A DNA stretch of 64,000 nt from Neisseria brasiliensis (GTDB lineage Bacteria > Pseudomonadota > Gammaproteobacteria > Burkholderiales > Neisseriaceae): NCBI RefSeq assembly GCF_009671065.1, contig NZ_CP046027.1:1736001-1800000 (forward strand), in the 5' to 3' direction. This document shows, one piece after another, positions 50,264-59,362 of this stretch (positions within the stretch are counted from its first letter, which is position 1; the number at the start of each line of letters is the position of its first letter). The notes beneath the pieces were generated by a model. It was not told the origin of the DNA. It saw only the letters and a program-made list of their open reading frames with translations, and ran no database searches. The position numbers were made by a program, and so were the translations under genes.

Positions 50264-50470
50264 TTATTTATTGCGAGACAGCAATTCAACGCCGATTTGG
50301 CCGGCGGCTACTTCGCGCAATGCGGTCACAGTCGGTTTGTTGTTGCGGATGTCGTCAACCAAAGGTTGGTTGCCGTTTTCCAATTGGCGCGCGCGGCGGG
50401 CGGCAACTAAGGTCAAATCGAAGTGGTTAGGGATTTTTGGGGTGCAGTCTTCGGTGGTGATACGAGCCAT
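50264..50470 (-). CDS. rpoZ: RNA polymerase omega subunit
   Basis: A 68-residue omega subunit. MARITTEDCTPKIPNHFDLT and LVAARRARQL are the family signature; it helps assemble the beta-prime subunit and takes part in ppGpp response. It lies between gmk and spoT on the same strand, the standard proteobacterial order. 202 bp separate it from spoT, with no hairpin except the DUS at the spoT start. Confidence 0.96.
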   Translation of the reverse strand: MARITTEDCTPKIPNHFDLTLVAARRARQLENGNQPLVDDIRNNKPTVTALREVAAGQIGVELLSRNK

Positions 50471-50523
50471 ATTGCTTGCTTTCTTTCAAAAAAATAAATC
50501 GGATAGCGTATTTTCGCTGTTTT

Positions 50524-51141
50524 TTAAGAATTTTCCAACAGATTTGTGAGAAAACCTTGCTGGGCAGATTTTTTCAGACGGCCTGACTTAATAATATGCA
50601 GTAAATCGGCTTCGGCAACATCTAGGTCTTCATTGACGACAATATAATCAAAATCAGAGGCTTGTTCGATTTCATGGCGCGCTTCGGCCAAGCGGGTGGC
50701 GATGACTTCTTCGCTGTCGGTAGCGCGGCCTTTCAGACGGCCTGCCAAGATGTCAAACGACGGTGGCAGGATAAAAATACCGATAGATTCCGGCAGCGCA
50801 CGGCGCACTTGTTCGGCTCCTTGCACATCGATTTCCAAAATCACATCAAAGCCTTGCTCGCTCAATTGGTTGACCGCAGCGATGCTGGTGCCGTAGTAAT
50901 TGCCGAACACATTGGCGTGTTCCAAAAAGGCTTTTTGTGCGATTAAAGATTCAAATTCTTCTTTGGGAACAAAATGATAATGCACGCCATGCTGCTCGCC
51001 TTCGCGTGGCTGGCGGGTGGTGTGGGAAACCGATACGCGTAAATCGCTGTTGTTTTTCAACAGGCGTGAAACCAAGGTAGTTTTGCCGGTGCCTGAAGCG
51101 GCAGAGATGATGAAAATATTGCCTTTTTTATTGTGTTGCAT
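50524..51141 (-). CDS. gmk: guanylate kinase
   Basis: A 205-residue kinase phosphorylating GMP to GDP. P-loop SAASGTGKTTLVSRLL near residue 13, GMP-binding SVSHTTRQPREGEQHGVHYH near 37 and EIDVQGAEQVRRALP near 100. Two DUS copies are inside the gene, both read as GRLK (AGRLKGRAT near residue 135 and SGRLKKSAQ near the C-terminus). It heads the gmk-rpoZ-spoT unit. Confidence 0.97.
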   Translation of the reverse strand: MQHNKKGNIFIISAASGTGKTTLVSRLLKNNSDLRVSVSHTTRQPREGEQHGVHYHFVPKEEFESLIAQKAFLEHANVFGNYYGTSIAAVNQLSEQGFDVILEIDVQGAEQVRRALPESIGIFILPPSFDILAGRLKGRATDSEEVIATRLAEARHEIEQASDFDYIVVNEDLDVAEADLLHIIKSGRLKKSAQQGFLTNLLENS

Positions 51142-51278
51142 GATGTTTTGCCATGGGATATTTTCAAGAAATTATAACACAATGCCTGCCGGATTTGGTT
51201 GTTCAGACGGTCTCAACATCGACAGCATAAATTTGTTACAATATGATGTTAAAAATATTCAATCTTGGAAGATTAAGC

Positions 51279-51839
51279 ATGTTGATTCATCCTGACGTGA
51301 TGGGCGTTGATGCCTTGGCGGAAAAAATCCGCAAAATTGAAAACTGGCCACAAAAAGGCATTTTATTTCATGATATTACGCCGGTTTTGCAAAGTGCGGA
51401 GTATTTCCGTTTGCTGGTGGATTTGTTGGTTTACCGCTATATGGGGAATAAAATCGACGTAGTGGCCGGCTTGGATGCACGCGGTTTCATCATCGGTGCG
51501 GCTTTGGCCTATCAATTGAATGTGGGTTTTGTGCCGATTCGCAAAAAAGGCAAATTACCGTTTGATACCGTATCGCAAAGCTATGCCTTGGAATACGGCG
51601 AAGCCACGGTGGAAATTCACACTGATGCGATTAAATCCGGCGCACGCGTGTTGCTGGTGGATGATTTGGTGGCAACCGGTGGCACCATGTTGGCGGGTGT
51701 GGAATTGATTCGCAAGCTTGGCGGCGAGGTGATTGAAGCGGCGGCGATTTTGGAATTTACCGATTTAACCGGCGGTAAGAAAATCCGCGATGCCGGTGTG
51801 CCGCTGTTTACATTGTGTCAAAACGAAGGCTGCATGTAA
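51279..51839 (+). CDS. apt: adenine phosphoribosyltransferase
   Basis: A 186-residue purine salvage enzyme making AMP from adenine and PRPP. NWPQKGILFHDITPVL near residue 18, AGLDARGFIIGAALAYQL near 64, and the PRPP motif VLLVDDLVATGGTM near 125. ATG 51279 gives MLIHPDVMGVDALAEKIRKI, matching neisserial Apt; an upstream in-frame ATG at 51243 is less likely. It is divergent from gmk and ends in a DUS terminator. Confidence 0.96.
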   Translation: MLIHPDVMGVDALAEKIRKIENWPQKGILFHDITPVLQSAEYFRLLVDLLVYRYMGNKIDVVAGLDARGFIIGAALAYQLNVGFVPIRKKGKLPFDTVSQSYALEYGEATVEIHTDAIKSGARVLLVDDLVATGGTMLAGVELIRKLGGEVIEAAAILEFTDLTGGKKIRDAGVPLFTLCQNEGCM

Positions 51840-51853
51840 TCGATATCAACCAG

Positions 51854-51899
51854 CAAAAGGCCGTCTGAAAAAGCGTATGGCTGTTCAGACGGCCTTGCT
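51854..51899 (+). terminator. DUS terminator of apt
   Basis: An 18-nt left arm and its complement around facing DUS copies (AGCAAAAGG...CCTTGCT, one extra A pair), 15 nt past the apt stop. Confidence 0.75.
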
Positions 51900-52032
51900 A
51901 TTGTGGTATTCAGGCCGGCAAAAAATGTAAATATCAGTTTGCAATTCGGATATTTGGCATAAATCATTTAGAATGCTGCAACCATATCGATAATAAATCA
52001 TATATTAGGACCTGATGAAGAAGGACGACAAC

Positions 52033-53883
52033 ATGAATTTGCAACGCACCTTTACCCTGTCGCTGAGCGTAATGGCATTGGCTGTGTTGGCTGCCTGCGC
52101 TTCGCAAAGCAGTAAACCGACTGTGACCCGCGAATCACGTGTCGAAAGCCAATCGCCGGCATCGATTCCGTCACGCCGTGCCGACAGCCAATCGAAAATT
52201 TTATCCGATTTCAGCCAATATGAAAGCTCATTGAACGCCGCCAAGCGCGGTGATGATGCTTGGGCGCAGCAATATTTGGCGCAAGCAGGTAACAGCGCCA
52301 TGGCGGAAACCGTGCGCAATGAGTGGCTGAAAAGTTTGGGTTCACGCGGCCAATGGTCGGTGTTTCAACAAGAATACAAAAAATTAGAAGCGGCCGGTCG
52401 TGCGCAAGAAGTGGAATGTTATGCCGATTTGAGCAGCGGCAATTATGCCAAAGCCGCTGATTTGGTGCGTGAAACCGCACGTTTGCCACAAGGCTGTACC
52501 CGTTTGGTCGAAGCAGCGGCGGCTTCAGGCCGTCTGAAAGTCGATGATGCATGGCGTCGTGTCCGCGGCTTGTTGAGCAACAATCAAATCACCGATGCGC
52601 GTAATTTGGCTGCATCATTGGGCAGCCCGTTTGATACGGGTGCGCAAGGTTCGCAAGAATACCGTTTGCTGTCGGTAATCGGAAAAGAAGCGCGTAAATC
52701 GCCTTCTGCTGCTGCCAGCTTATCGGCCATGGAAGGCAGCTTGAGCCGCGCGCAAAGCAGCTTTGCTTGGGGCGTGTTGGGGCAACATCAGGCTTACAGC
52801 CAAAATATGTCAACCGCTTTGAGCTACTACGGCCGCGTTGCTGACCGCAAACAATTGACCGATGAACAATTGGAATGGTATGCCCGCGCCGCATTGCGTT
52901 TGCAGCGTTGGAGCGAATTGGCGAGCGTGATTCAAGACATGCCGACCAAGCTGCAGCAATCGCCGACTTGGCAATATTGGTTGGCACGCAGCTATGCCGC
53001 ACAAGGCAACAGCTCACGCGCCAAATCATTGTATGAACAAGCCGCTGCTTCCGGCCGCAATTTCTACGCCGTGTTGGCAACCGAAGAACTCGGCCGCCGC
53101 ATCAACACCAAAAACAATGTCGGTAATGCCAGCCGCAGCGATGTCAGCCGTATGGCGAAAGACGGTGCCATCAACCGTGCTTTGACTTTGTTTAAAACCA
53201 GCCAAGCCAACGGCGACAGCAAAATGCGCCGTCAGGCACAGGCGGAATGGCGCTATGCCACACGCGGTTTCAACGAAGACAATCTGCTTACCGCCGCCCA
53301 AGTGGCTTATGACAACCAGTTTTACGACATGGCCATCAACACCGCCGACCGCACCGATAATAAGCTGAATTACAATTTGCGCTATTTGTCGCCATTTAAA
53401 GATACCACCGTGCGTTACGCCAACCAAGTGGGCGTTGATCCGGCTTGGGTGTATGGCTTGATCCGCCAAGAAAGTCGTTTTGTAATGGGCGCGCAATCGC
53501 ATGTCGGTGCACAAGGTTTGATGCAGGTAATGCCGGCCACCGCCCGCGAAATCGCCGGTAAAATCGGCATGAGCAGCAGCGAACTCTACACCATGGACGG
53601 CAACATCCGCATGGGTACATGGTATATGGCCGATGCCCGTCGCCGTTTGCAGAATAACGAAGTATTGGCAACCGCCGGTTACAACGCCGGCCCGAGCCGC
53701 GCACGCAGATGGCAGGCTTCAACGCCATTGGAAGGCGCGATTTACGCCGAAACCATTCCGTTTACCGAAACGCGCGATTATGTGAAAAAAGTGATGACCA
53801 ATGCGACTTACTATGCGTCATTGTTTAATGAGCCGCAAACTTCACTGAAACGCCGTATGGGCACGATTCCTGCACGTTATTAA
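52033..53883 (+). CDS. ltgA: soluble-type lytic transglycosylase LtgA (lipoprotein)
   Basis: A 616-residue lipoprotein with lipobox VLAAC (Cys near residue 22), a Ser/Arg-rich linker, a long superhelical U/L domain (about residues 50-440) and a C-terminal Slt catalytic domain. The catalytic Glu is in GLIRQESRFVMGAQSHVGAQ near residue 480, with GLMQVMPATAREIAG and TAGYNAGPSRARRW. It cleaves peptidoglycan to release 1,6-anhydro-muropeptides. ATG 52033 has GAAGGA 9 nt upstream. A DUS in the gene is read as SGRLKV (near 52520). Confidence 0.94.
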   Translation: MNLQRTFTLSLSVMALAVLAACASQSSKPTVTRESRVESQSPASIPSRRADSQSKILSDFSQYESSLNAAKRGDDAWAQQYLAQAGNSAMAETVRNEWLKSLGSRGQWSVFQQEYKKLEAAGRAQEVECYADLSSGNYAKAADLVRETARLPQGCTRLVEAAAASGRLKVDDAWRRVRGLLSNNQITDARNLAASLGSPFDTGAQGSQEYRLLSVIGKEARKSPSAAASLSAMEGSLSRAQSSFAWGVLGQHQAYSQNMSTALSYYGRVADRKQLTDEQLEWYARAALRLQRWSELASVIQDMPTKLQQSPTWQYWLARSYAAQGNSSRAKSLYEQAAASGRNFYAVLATEELGRRINTKNNVGNASRSDVSRMAKDGAINRALTLFKTSQANGDSKMRRQAQAEWRYATRGFNEDNLLTAAQVAYDNQFYDMAINTADRTDNKLNYNLRYLSPFKDTTVRYANQVGVDPAWVYGLIRQESRFVMGAQSHVGAQGLMQVMPATAREIAGKIGMSSSELYTMDGNIRMGTWYMADARRRLQNNEVLATAGYNAGPSRARRWQASTPLEGAIYAETIPFTETRDYVKKVMTNATYYASLFNEPQTSLKRRMGTIPARY

Positions 53884-53902
53884 TGCTGTAGATTCAGTAT
53901 GA

Positions 53903-53937
53903 ACAAAGGCCGTCTGAAACATTCAGACGGCCTTTGT
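53903..53937. terminator. bidirectional DUS terminator ltgA / narL
   Basis: A 16-bp stem with DUS core and 3-nt loop between the convergent ltgA and narL ends. Confidence 0.85.
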
Positions 53938-53938
53938 G

Positions 53939-54592
53939 TTATTTATCGGCTTCGGAAATTAAATTATGTTGTATGGCATAAACAGCGGCTTGCACGCGGC
54001 TGCTCAAATTGAGTTTTTTCAAGATGCTTTGTACATAAGCTTTAATAGTCGATTCGGCCAAATTTAACTGTCTGGCAATGACTTTATTACTGTGGCCGAT
54101 GGCGAGATATTTTAGGGTTTCCAATTCGCGCGGGGTCAATGATTTAAGTGCATTGGGCGTGTTTTCCTGCGCCGGATTGATGAGTGACTGCACCAAATGT
54201 GCGGTCATTTCAGGGGAAAACACGCTGTCGCCGTTGGCGGCTTTGACGATGGCGTTGATGAGAAAATCAGCATCGATGTTTTTCAGCAAAAAGCCTTGTG
54301 CGCCCAGTTTCATACATTCGATTAAATCATCGCTGTCTTCCGATACAGTAAGCATTACCACCTTTTGCGACGGATTGCTGCTGAGAATCTGGCCGAGCGC
54401 TTCGCGGCCGTTCATCACCGGCATATCTAAATCTAACAACACCACATCGGGGTGAACTTGTTCAACCAGTTTTACGCCGCTCAAACCATCTTCGGCTTCA
54501 CCGATTATTTCAAAATCCGCTTCGCCCAACACGGATTTGATGCCGCGTCGAAACAGCGTGTGATCGTCAATCAAAACAATGCTTGTACTCAT
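53939..54592 (-). CDS. narL: nitrate/nitrite response regulator (NarL/NarP type)
   Basis: A 217-residue LuxR-type response regulator. The receiver domain has the phospho-acceptor in DVVLLDLDMPVMNG near residue 56 and KNIDADFLINAIVKAA near 103. The C-terminal LuxR helix-turn-helix is LTPRELETLKYLAIGHSNKV, then IARQLNLAESTIKAYVQSIL (about 150-200). Its start overlaps the end of the sensor gene by 4 bp (ATGA). Linked to nar genes, so NarL/NarP function is likely; neisserial orthologues are called NarP. Confidence 0.93.
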   Translation of the reverse strand: MSTSIVLIDDHTLFRRGIKSVLGEADFEIIGEAEDGLSGVKLVEQVHPDVVLLDLDMPVMNGREALGQILSSNPSQKVVMLTVSEDSDDLIECMKLGAQGFLLKNIDADFLINAIVKAANGDSVFSPEMTAHLVQSLINPAQENTPNALKSLTPRELETLKYLAIGHSNKVIARQLNLAESTIKAYVQSILKKLNLSSRVQAAVYAIQHNLISEADK

Positions 54593-56499
54593 TCTAAAAT
54601 TCTTTCTTTTTTTGGTAGTAGCAGTGAAATTTTTGTATGGCCGGGTTGAGAGCTTACATTTAAATCGGCGTGAATGCGTTGCGCGCGCTCAAACATAATA
54701 TTCAGCCCGACGTGGCCGTTTTCGGCAAAATCATTTAAATCGGCGGTATCAAAACCACAGCCGTTGTCTTCAATTTTCATTTCAAAATCGTCTTGATTAT
54801 GAAACGAAACGTGTACCCGCGTTGCCTGTGCATGTTTACGGATATTCGACAGGCTTTCTTGCAAAATGAAGATAAACTGCAATTGCTGCTCGGAGGTCAA
54901 CAGCGGGCCGTTGTCCTGCCAGTCGGTAACGGTGTCTATTTGTGTTTGCTGTCGGAAGCGGGCAATCAAACGTTCAACCGCATCGTTGAATTCATTATGG
55001 GTGATCTTGGTGCGGAAGTTTAATAATAATTCGCGCACATCCTCATAGCATTCCTGCACGCCTTCTTTGATGAATTGCAGTTTTTCATTGACCTTGGCAT
55101 CTTGGTTTAAACCAGATTTTTCCAAAGCTTTGTCGAGCATTTGGATTTGCAGGTTTAAAAAGGTCAGGGTTTGGGCGATGCTGTCGTGCAGCCCTTGTGC
55201 AATCAGATTGCGCTCTTGCAAGACGGCCAATTGGCGGTTTTCAATGCCCAAGCGTAAATTGCTCACGGTGATGCCCAATTGTTGGCACAGCGATTCGAGC
55301 AAATGATCGTCGCCGTTGTCTGCGCCGGCATGATTGAAATACAGCGTCATCATGCCCAAATCCACACCGTTGCTGCTGATTTTGAACACGCGCAAAAAGT
55401 GAAAACCCGATTGGCTGCACAAGGGCTCGGTCAATTGGTGGTTTTTAGGCGGTGTTTTGTAGAAGTTGACGGTTTGGTGGCCGGGTTGGTTGACCGCTTC
55501 GCCGCAGGTGCATTCTTCCAATTTGCGGCAGGCTTCGGCGGTTTGCAGGTTTTCGGGCAAGCCGGAATGCGCAATCAAATCCATGCGTTTGCGTTGGAAA
55601 TCAATTAAGCGGATGCTGCCTGCTTGAGCCGGAACCATGTCCATAATTTTATTGAGAAACCCTTCAGCAGCTTCGGCCACGGTGGGGGCTTGGCTCAATA
55701 AATGGCTGAAATAATAGAGCGTTTCCAGCGTATGGTTTTTCTGGGCTAAATCATGGGTTTTATCGGCGACCTGCTGCTCTAAGTTTTGGTATAGGTTGTG
55801 TAGGCGAGTACTCATTTGGTTGAAGCCGTGATCGACTTCGGCAAATTCAGTCACGTTTTCAATTGGCACTTGTTTGCCGAATTGGCCGTCGTGAATGGCA
55901 GTTACGCCATTTTGCAGGTGGGTCAGCGGCAGGATAATCCAGCGATACAGCAGCAAAACCATAATGATTGAGCTGATGCAGACCATGCCAAGCAGCATTA
56001 ATTGGAAAATGCGTAATTTATTGATGTATTGGTTGTTGACGATTTCAATCGATTTAGCCAGCGTATCGATGGATTGGATAAACGGCGGGATTTTACTGCG
56101 ATCGAAAGCCAAGCGCTCGGCCGAAATGGTTTGAAACCACGGTTTGATGTCGTGAATCCAAGTGTGTTTTAAAGTGGCCAGATTGGCTTGCACATCTTCA
56201 TCATCAGGCAAGAACAGTGGACGCTCAGGCACGCCGTTGCTTAAATCAGCAAGGGTTTGGTCGAAGTCTTCAATGTAATGGTTGATTTCCGATTGCGGCG
56301 CATGGCTGTTGAGTAGCAAGCTCAAACGGTAGGTTTGCATGCGTAGGCTGCCGGTGTCGTTGATGGCGGCGGCTCCGCCTTCCAAGCGCCAAGATAAAAT
56401 CAGTGTCAAAACAATTGAAGCTGCGGCGGCAATCAGCCACAGCAGCGTTAACAGTTTCAAGCGGGTGGAAAGGCGTTGGGGCAGCATATTAATACTCAA
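54589..56499 (-). CDS. narX: nitrate/nitrite sensor histidine kinase (NarX/NarQ type)
   Basis: A 636-residue membrane kinase. Two transmembrane helices (about 15-37 and 165-187) bracket a periplasmic sensor with a P-box-like INDTGSLRMQTYRLSLLL near residue 47. HAMP follows (YRWIILPLTHLQNGVTAIHD), then a signalling helix and a GAF-like central module with the Cys cluster CRKLEECTCGEA (near 325). A HisKA_3 kinase completes it, with the phospho-accepting His in LIAQGLHDSIAQTLTF (near 438), and N box QESLSNIRKHA and G box EDNGCGFD. The P-box and Cys cluster are NarX/NarQ hallmarks. Overlaps narL by 4 bp. Confidence 0.93.
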   Translation of the reverse strand: MSINMLPQRLSTRLKLLTLLWLIAAAASIVLTLILSWRLEGGAAAINDTGSLRMQTYRLSLLLNSHAPQSEINHYIEDFDQTLADLSNGVPERPLFLPDDEDVQANLATLKHTWIHDIKPWFQTISAERLAFDRSKIPPFIQSIDTLAKSIEIVNNQYINKLRIFQLMLLGMVCISSIIMVLLLYRWIILPLTHLQNGVTAIHDGQFGKQVPIENVTEFAEVDHGFNQMSTRLHNLYQNLEQQVADKTHDLAQKNHTLETLYYFSHLLSQAPTVAEAAEGFLNKIMDMVPAQAGSIRLIDFQRKRMDLIAHSGLPENLQTAEACRKLEECTCGEAVNQPGHQTVNFYKTPPKNHQLTEPLCSQSGFHFLRVFKISSNGVDLGMMTLYFNHAGADNGDDHLLESLCQQLGITVSNLRLGIENRQLAVLQERNLIAQGLHDSIAQTLTFLNLQIQMLDKALEKSGLNQDAKVNEKLQFIKEGVQECYEDVRELLLNFRTKITHNEFNDAVERLIARFRQQTQIDTVTDWQDNGPLLTSEQQLQFIFILQESLSNIRKHAQATRVHVSFHNQDDFEMKIEDNGCGFDTADLNDFAENGHVGLNIMFERAQRIHADLNVSSQPGHTKISLLLPKKERILE

Positions 56500-56541
56500 A
56501 TCACAAACTTTTTAACATCTTAATCTAACTATATTAACAGG

Positions 56542-56571
56542 TTCAGACGGCCTTGCATAAGGCCGTCTGAA
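56542..56571 (-). terminator. DUS hairpin between narK2 and narX
   Basis: Facing DUS copies with a 4-nt loop in the 85-bp gap after narK2. Confidence 0.7.
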
Positions 56572-56584
56572 AACCATGATTAGG

Positions 56585-57967
56585 CTAACATTTCACTTCC
56601 GCTTGCGCGCGGGTGTAATACCACCAATTCAACAACAGGCAGATGACGTAAAACGCGATAAAGCCATATAAAGCCATGTTGACGCTGCCGGTCAGCGCGA
56701 TGGATGTGCCGTAACTTTTGGGGATGAAAAAGCCGCCGTAGGCCGCAAACGCACCGGTAAAACCGGCCACCGCCGCGCCTTCTTTGCCCGCGTTGATTAA
56801 GGCTTGCTCGCGGCTGATGACGCCTTGTTCGGCCAAACGCTGCTGCTGAATCAGGAAGATAATCGGAATCTGCATGAAGGTCGAACCGTTGCCGATGCCG
56901 GTGAGCGCAAATAGGGCGATAAAGCAGGCGAAGAAGCCCCAGAAATGACCGCCGTGGCCGTCTGAAGGCAGGAAAAACAGCACGCCGAACACAGCGATAA
57001 TCATGCCGACAAACACCCATTGCGTGATTTTTGCGCCGCTCTGGATTTTATCCGACAACCAGCCGCCGAAAGGGCGCACCAGCGCACCGACCAAAGGGCC
57101 GATAAAGGCATATTTCACCGGATCAACACCGGTAAACTGGCTTTTGGTCAACAGCGGGAAACCGGCGGCAAAGCCCAAGAATGAGCCGAAGGTACCCAAA
57201 TAAATGATGCACATAATCCAGTTGTGTTTGCGCTTGAAAATCACCGCCTGATCTTTGAAGCTGGCTTTGGCGCTGGCCAAATCGTTCATGCCGAACCACG
57301 CCACGACGGTTGACAGGATGATAAACGGTACCCACACAAAGCCCGCGTTTTGCAGCCAGATTTGTTTGGCGACGCCGTCTTTGACCCAAGTTTGCGGTTC
57401 GCCGCCCAAGCTGCCGAACAAAGCGGCGGTAATCACCAGCGGTACCAGAAACTGCGCCACCGATACGCCCAAGTTGCCCAAACCTGCGTTCAAGCCCATG
57501 GCCGTGCCTTTTTCCGCTTTCGGATAAAAGAAACTGATGTTGGCCATGCTGGATGAGAAATTGCCGCCGCCAAAGCCGCACAGCAAAGCCAGAATCAGCA
57601 TGGTGGTGTAGCTGGTGTCGGGGTTTTGCACCGCCAAACCCAAACCGACGGCGGGTAAGAGCAGGCTGGCGGTGGAAATCGCCGTCCAACGGCGGCCACC
57701 GAAAATCGGCACCAAAAACGAATAAAAAATACGCAAGGTCGCGCCCGACAATGCCGGCATCGCCGCCAGCCAGAAGAGTTGGTTTTCATTGTATTGGAAA
57801 CCGATAGACGGCAGATTAATCACCGCCACGCTCCACACCTGCCAAATGGCAAACGCCAGCATCAGCGCGGGAATGGAAATCCACAAATTGCGGGAAGCGG
57901 TTTTCTTGCCGCCGTTTTGCCAGAAATCGGAATCTTCCGGCCGCCAGTCTTGAATCAAACGCGACAT
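56585..57967 (-). CDS. narK2: nitrate/nitrite transporter (NarK2 type)
   Basis: A 460-residue major facilitator protein of the nitrate/nitrite porter family with 12 predicted helices. The N-terminus WRPEDSDFWQNGGKKTASRN then LWISIPAL is that of E. coli NarK-like antiporters. The family nitrate signatures with Gly-rich helices are present (ALLCGFGGGNFSSSMANISF, and GIGNGSTFMQIP), as is the conserved Arg in ATLRIFYSFLVPIFGGR. It probably exchanges nitrate for nitrite. It follows narK1; the C-terminus is ~40 nt before a DUS pair. The narK1/narK2 naming is by analogy. Confidence 0.92.
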   Translation of the reverse strand: MSRLIQDWRPEDSDFWQNGGKKTASRNLWISIPALMLAFAIWQVWSVAVINLPSIGFQYNENQLFWLAAMPALSGATLRIFYSFLVPIFGGRRWTAISTASLLLPAVGLGLAVQNPDTSYTTMLILALLCGFGGGNFSSSMANISFFYPKAEKGTAMGLNAGLGNLGVSVAQFLVPLVITAALFGSLGGEPQTWVKDGVAKQIWLQNAGFVWVPFIILSTVVAWFGMNDLASAKASFKDQAVIFKRKHNWIMCIIYLGTFGSFLGFAAGFPLLTKSQFTGVDPVKYAFIGPLVGALVRPFGGWLSDKIQSGAKITQWVFVGMIIAVFGVLFFLPSDGHGGHFWGFFACFIALFALTGIGNGSTFMQIPIIFLIQQQRLAEQGVISREQALINAGKEGAAVAGFTGAFAAYGGFFIPKSYGTSIALTGSVNMALYGFIAFYVICLLLNWWYYTRAQAEVKC

Positions 57968-57995
57968 CGCGTTACTCCTTATGGTGTTTTGACAA

Positions 57996-58034
57996 AGGCC
58001 GTCTGAAAGAGAAGATTATCGTTCAGACGGCCTT
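57996..58034 (-). terminator. DUS hairpin between narK1 and narK2
   Basis: Facing DUS copies with a 13-nt loop in the 73-bp gap. Confidence 0.6.
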
Positions 58035-58040
58035 AAAAGT

Positions 58041-59264
58041 TTATTCTTGGCGTTTGCCTTTGAACGAGAAGTGCATCCAAATCAGTGAGATACACACCGT
58101 GCCGTACAACAGCATAAACGCAGTCGAGCGGATGCCGGTGAAGTCCAAAAGCGCGCCGAACATAATCGGCAATAAAAAGCCGCCCATGCCACCGGCCAAG
58201 CCGACCGCGCCGGAAACCGCACCGATGTTGTCGGGGTAGTCATTGGCTACGAATTTAAATACCGAAGCTTTACCCACCGCCATCGCAATACCGGCGGCAA
58301 ACATCAGCAGGGTAAACACGGTCACGTTCAAGCCGATGCTCATGCTCATTGGGCCTTTGGCCGTCTGAATCACCATTTCGGTTTGCGGGTAAGACAAGAT
58401 AAAGAAACACACCCACAATACCCACATCACGCCCCAAGTGACTTTATACGCGCCGTATTTGTCGGAAAGGTAGCCGCCCAGCGCGCGCAACACGCCGCCC
58501 GGCAGCGAGAAACAGGCTGCTAAAAATGCGGCTGTCTGGATGCTCAGGCCGTATTCATCAATGTAGTATTTGGTCATCCACAACGACAAACCGACATAAC
58601 CGCCGAACACCACCGAATAATATTGGCTGTAACGCAACACGCCTGGGTCTTTCAACAGCAGTAATTGCTGTTTCAGACTGGTGTTGGAAGGCACCAAGTG
58701 TTTTGGGTCGTGGTAGCTGGTGAACCAAAACAAAATCGCTGTGCCCAGCATCACCGCTGCGTAAACGGTCGGTACAAAATGCCAAGTGCCGTAAGCAATC
58801 AGGGCCGGGGCGAGGAATTTGTTGACCGCGGCACCGGCATTACCCGCGCCGAACACGCCCATGGCCAAGCCTTGTTGGTCTTTCGGGAACCAACGTGCGA
58901 CATAAGGCGTGCCGACTGAAAACGAACCGCCGGCCAAACCCATCATCAGGCCGATAATCAGAAACTGCCAGTAGGCATCGGCGTATTTCATCAGGAAAAT
59001 CGCCGGCACGCTCAACATCATCAGCACAAACATCACGATGCGGCCGCCGTAACGGTCGGTCCAAATGCCCAGCGGCACACGAATCAGCGAGCCGGACAAC
59101 ACCGGCAGTGCGGCCAAAATGCCGAATTCGGTTTCCGACAAGCCCAGCTCGTTTTTCACCGGAATACCAACCACCGCCATCATCATCCAAATCATGAAGC
59201 AGACGGTGAATGCGAAGGTGCTGGTAATCAGCACGGAATAGCGTTTATACGTTTCGGAGGCCAT
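58041..59264 (-). CDS. narK1: nitrate transporter (NarK1 type)
   Basis: A 407-residue MFS protein with 12 helices. MMMAVVGIPVKNELGLSETE, the Arg-containing LSGSLIRVPLGIWTDRYGGR motif near residue 58 and GLAGGSFSVGTPYVARWFP near 110 mark the nitrate/nitrite porter family. It resembles the NarK1 class thought to be a nitrate/proton symporter that starts nitrate uptake before nitrite accumulates. Tandem narK1-narK2 next to narGHJI is known in several denitrifiers. Confidence 0.9.
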   Translation of the reverse strand: MASETYKRYSVLITSTFAFTVCFMIWMMMAVVGIPVKNELGLSETEFGILAALPVLSGSLIRVPLGIWTDRYGGRIVMFVLMMLSVPAIFLMKYADAYWQFLIIGLMMGLAGGSFSVGTPYVARWFPKDQQGLAMGVFGAGNAGAAVNKFLAPALIAYGTWHFVPTVYAAVMLGTAILFWFTSYHDPKHLVPSNTSLKQQLLLLKDPGVLRYSQYYSVVFGGYVGLSLWMTKYYIDEYGLSIQTAAFLAACFSLPGGVLRALGGYLSDKYGAYKVTWGVMWVLWVCFFILSYPQTEMVIQTAKGPMSMSIGLNVTVFTLLMFAAGIAMAVGKASVFKFVANDYPDNIGAVSGAVGLAGGMGGFLLPIMFGALLDFTGIRSTAFMLLYGTVCISLIWMHFSFKGKRQE

Positions 59265-59310
59265 TGTCCCCCTGCCTTTCTTAATGGTTTGATACGAATT
59301 CAGATTCAGC

Positions 59311-59355
59311 TTTCAGACAGCCTTGAATTGATGTGATGCAAAGGCCGTCTGAAAA
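59311..59355 (-). terminator. DUS hairpin (one arm degenerate) between narI and narK1
   Basis: A perfect DUS faces CAGACAGCC (one change), 8 nt past the narI stop. Confidence 0.5.
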
Positions 59356-59362
59356 ACCGGAT

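Noticed and set aside
59289..59302. FNR-like site TTGATACGAATTCA upstream of narK1
   Set aside because: Only the first half fits TTGATnnnnATCAA; the second half has two mismatches. Too weak to list as a site.
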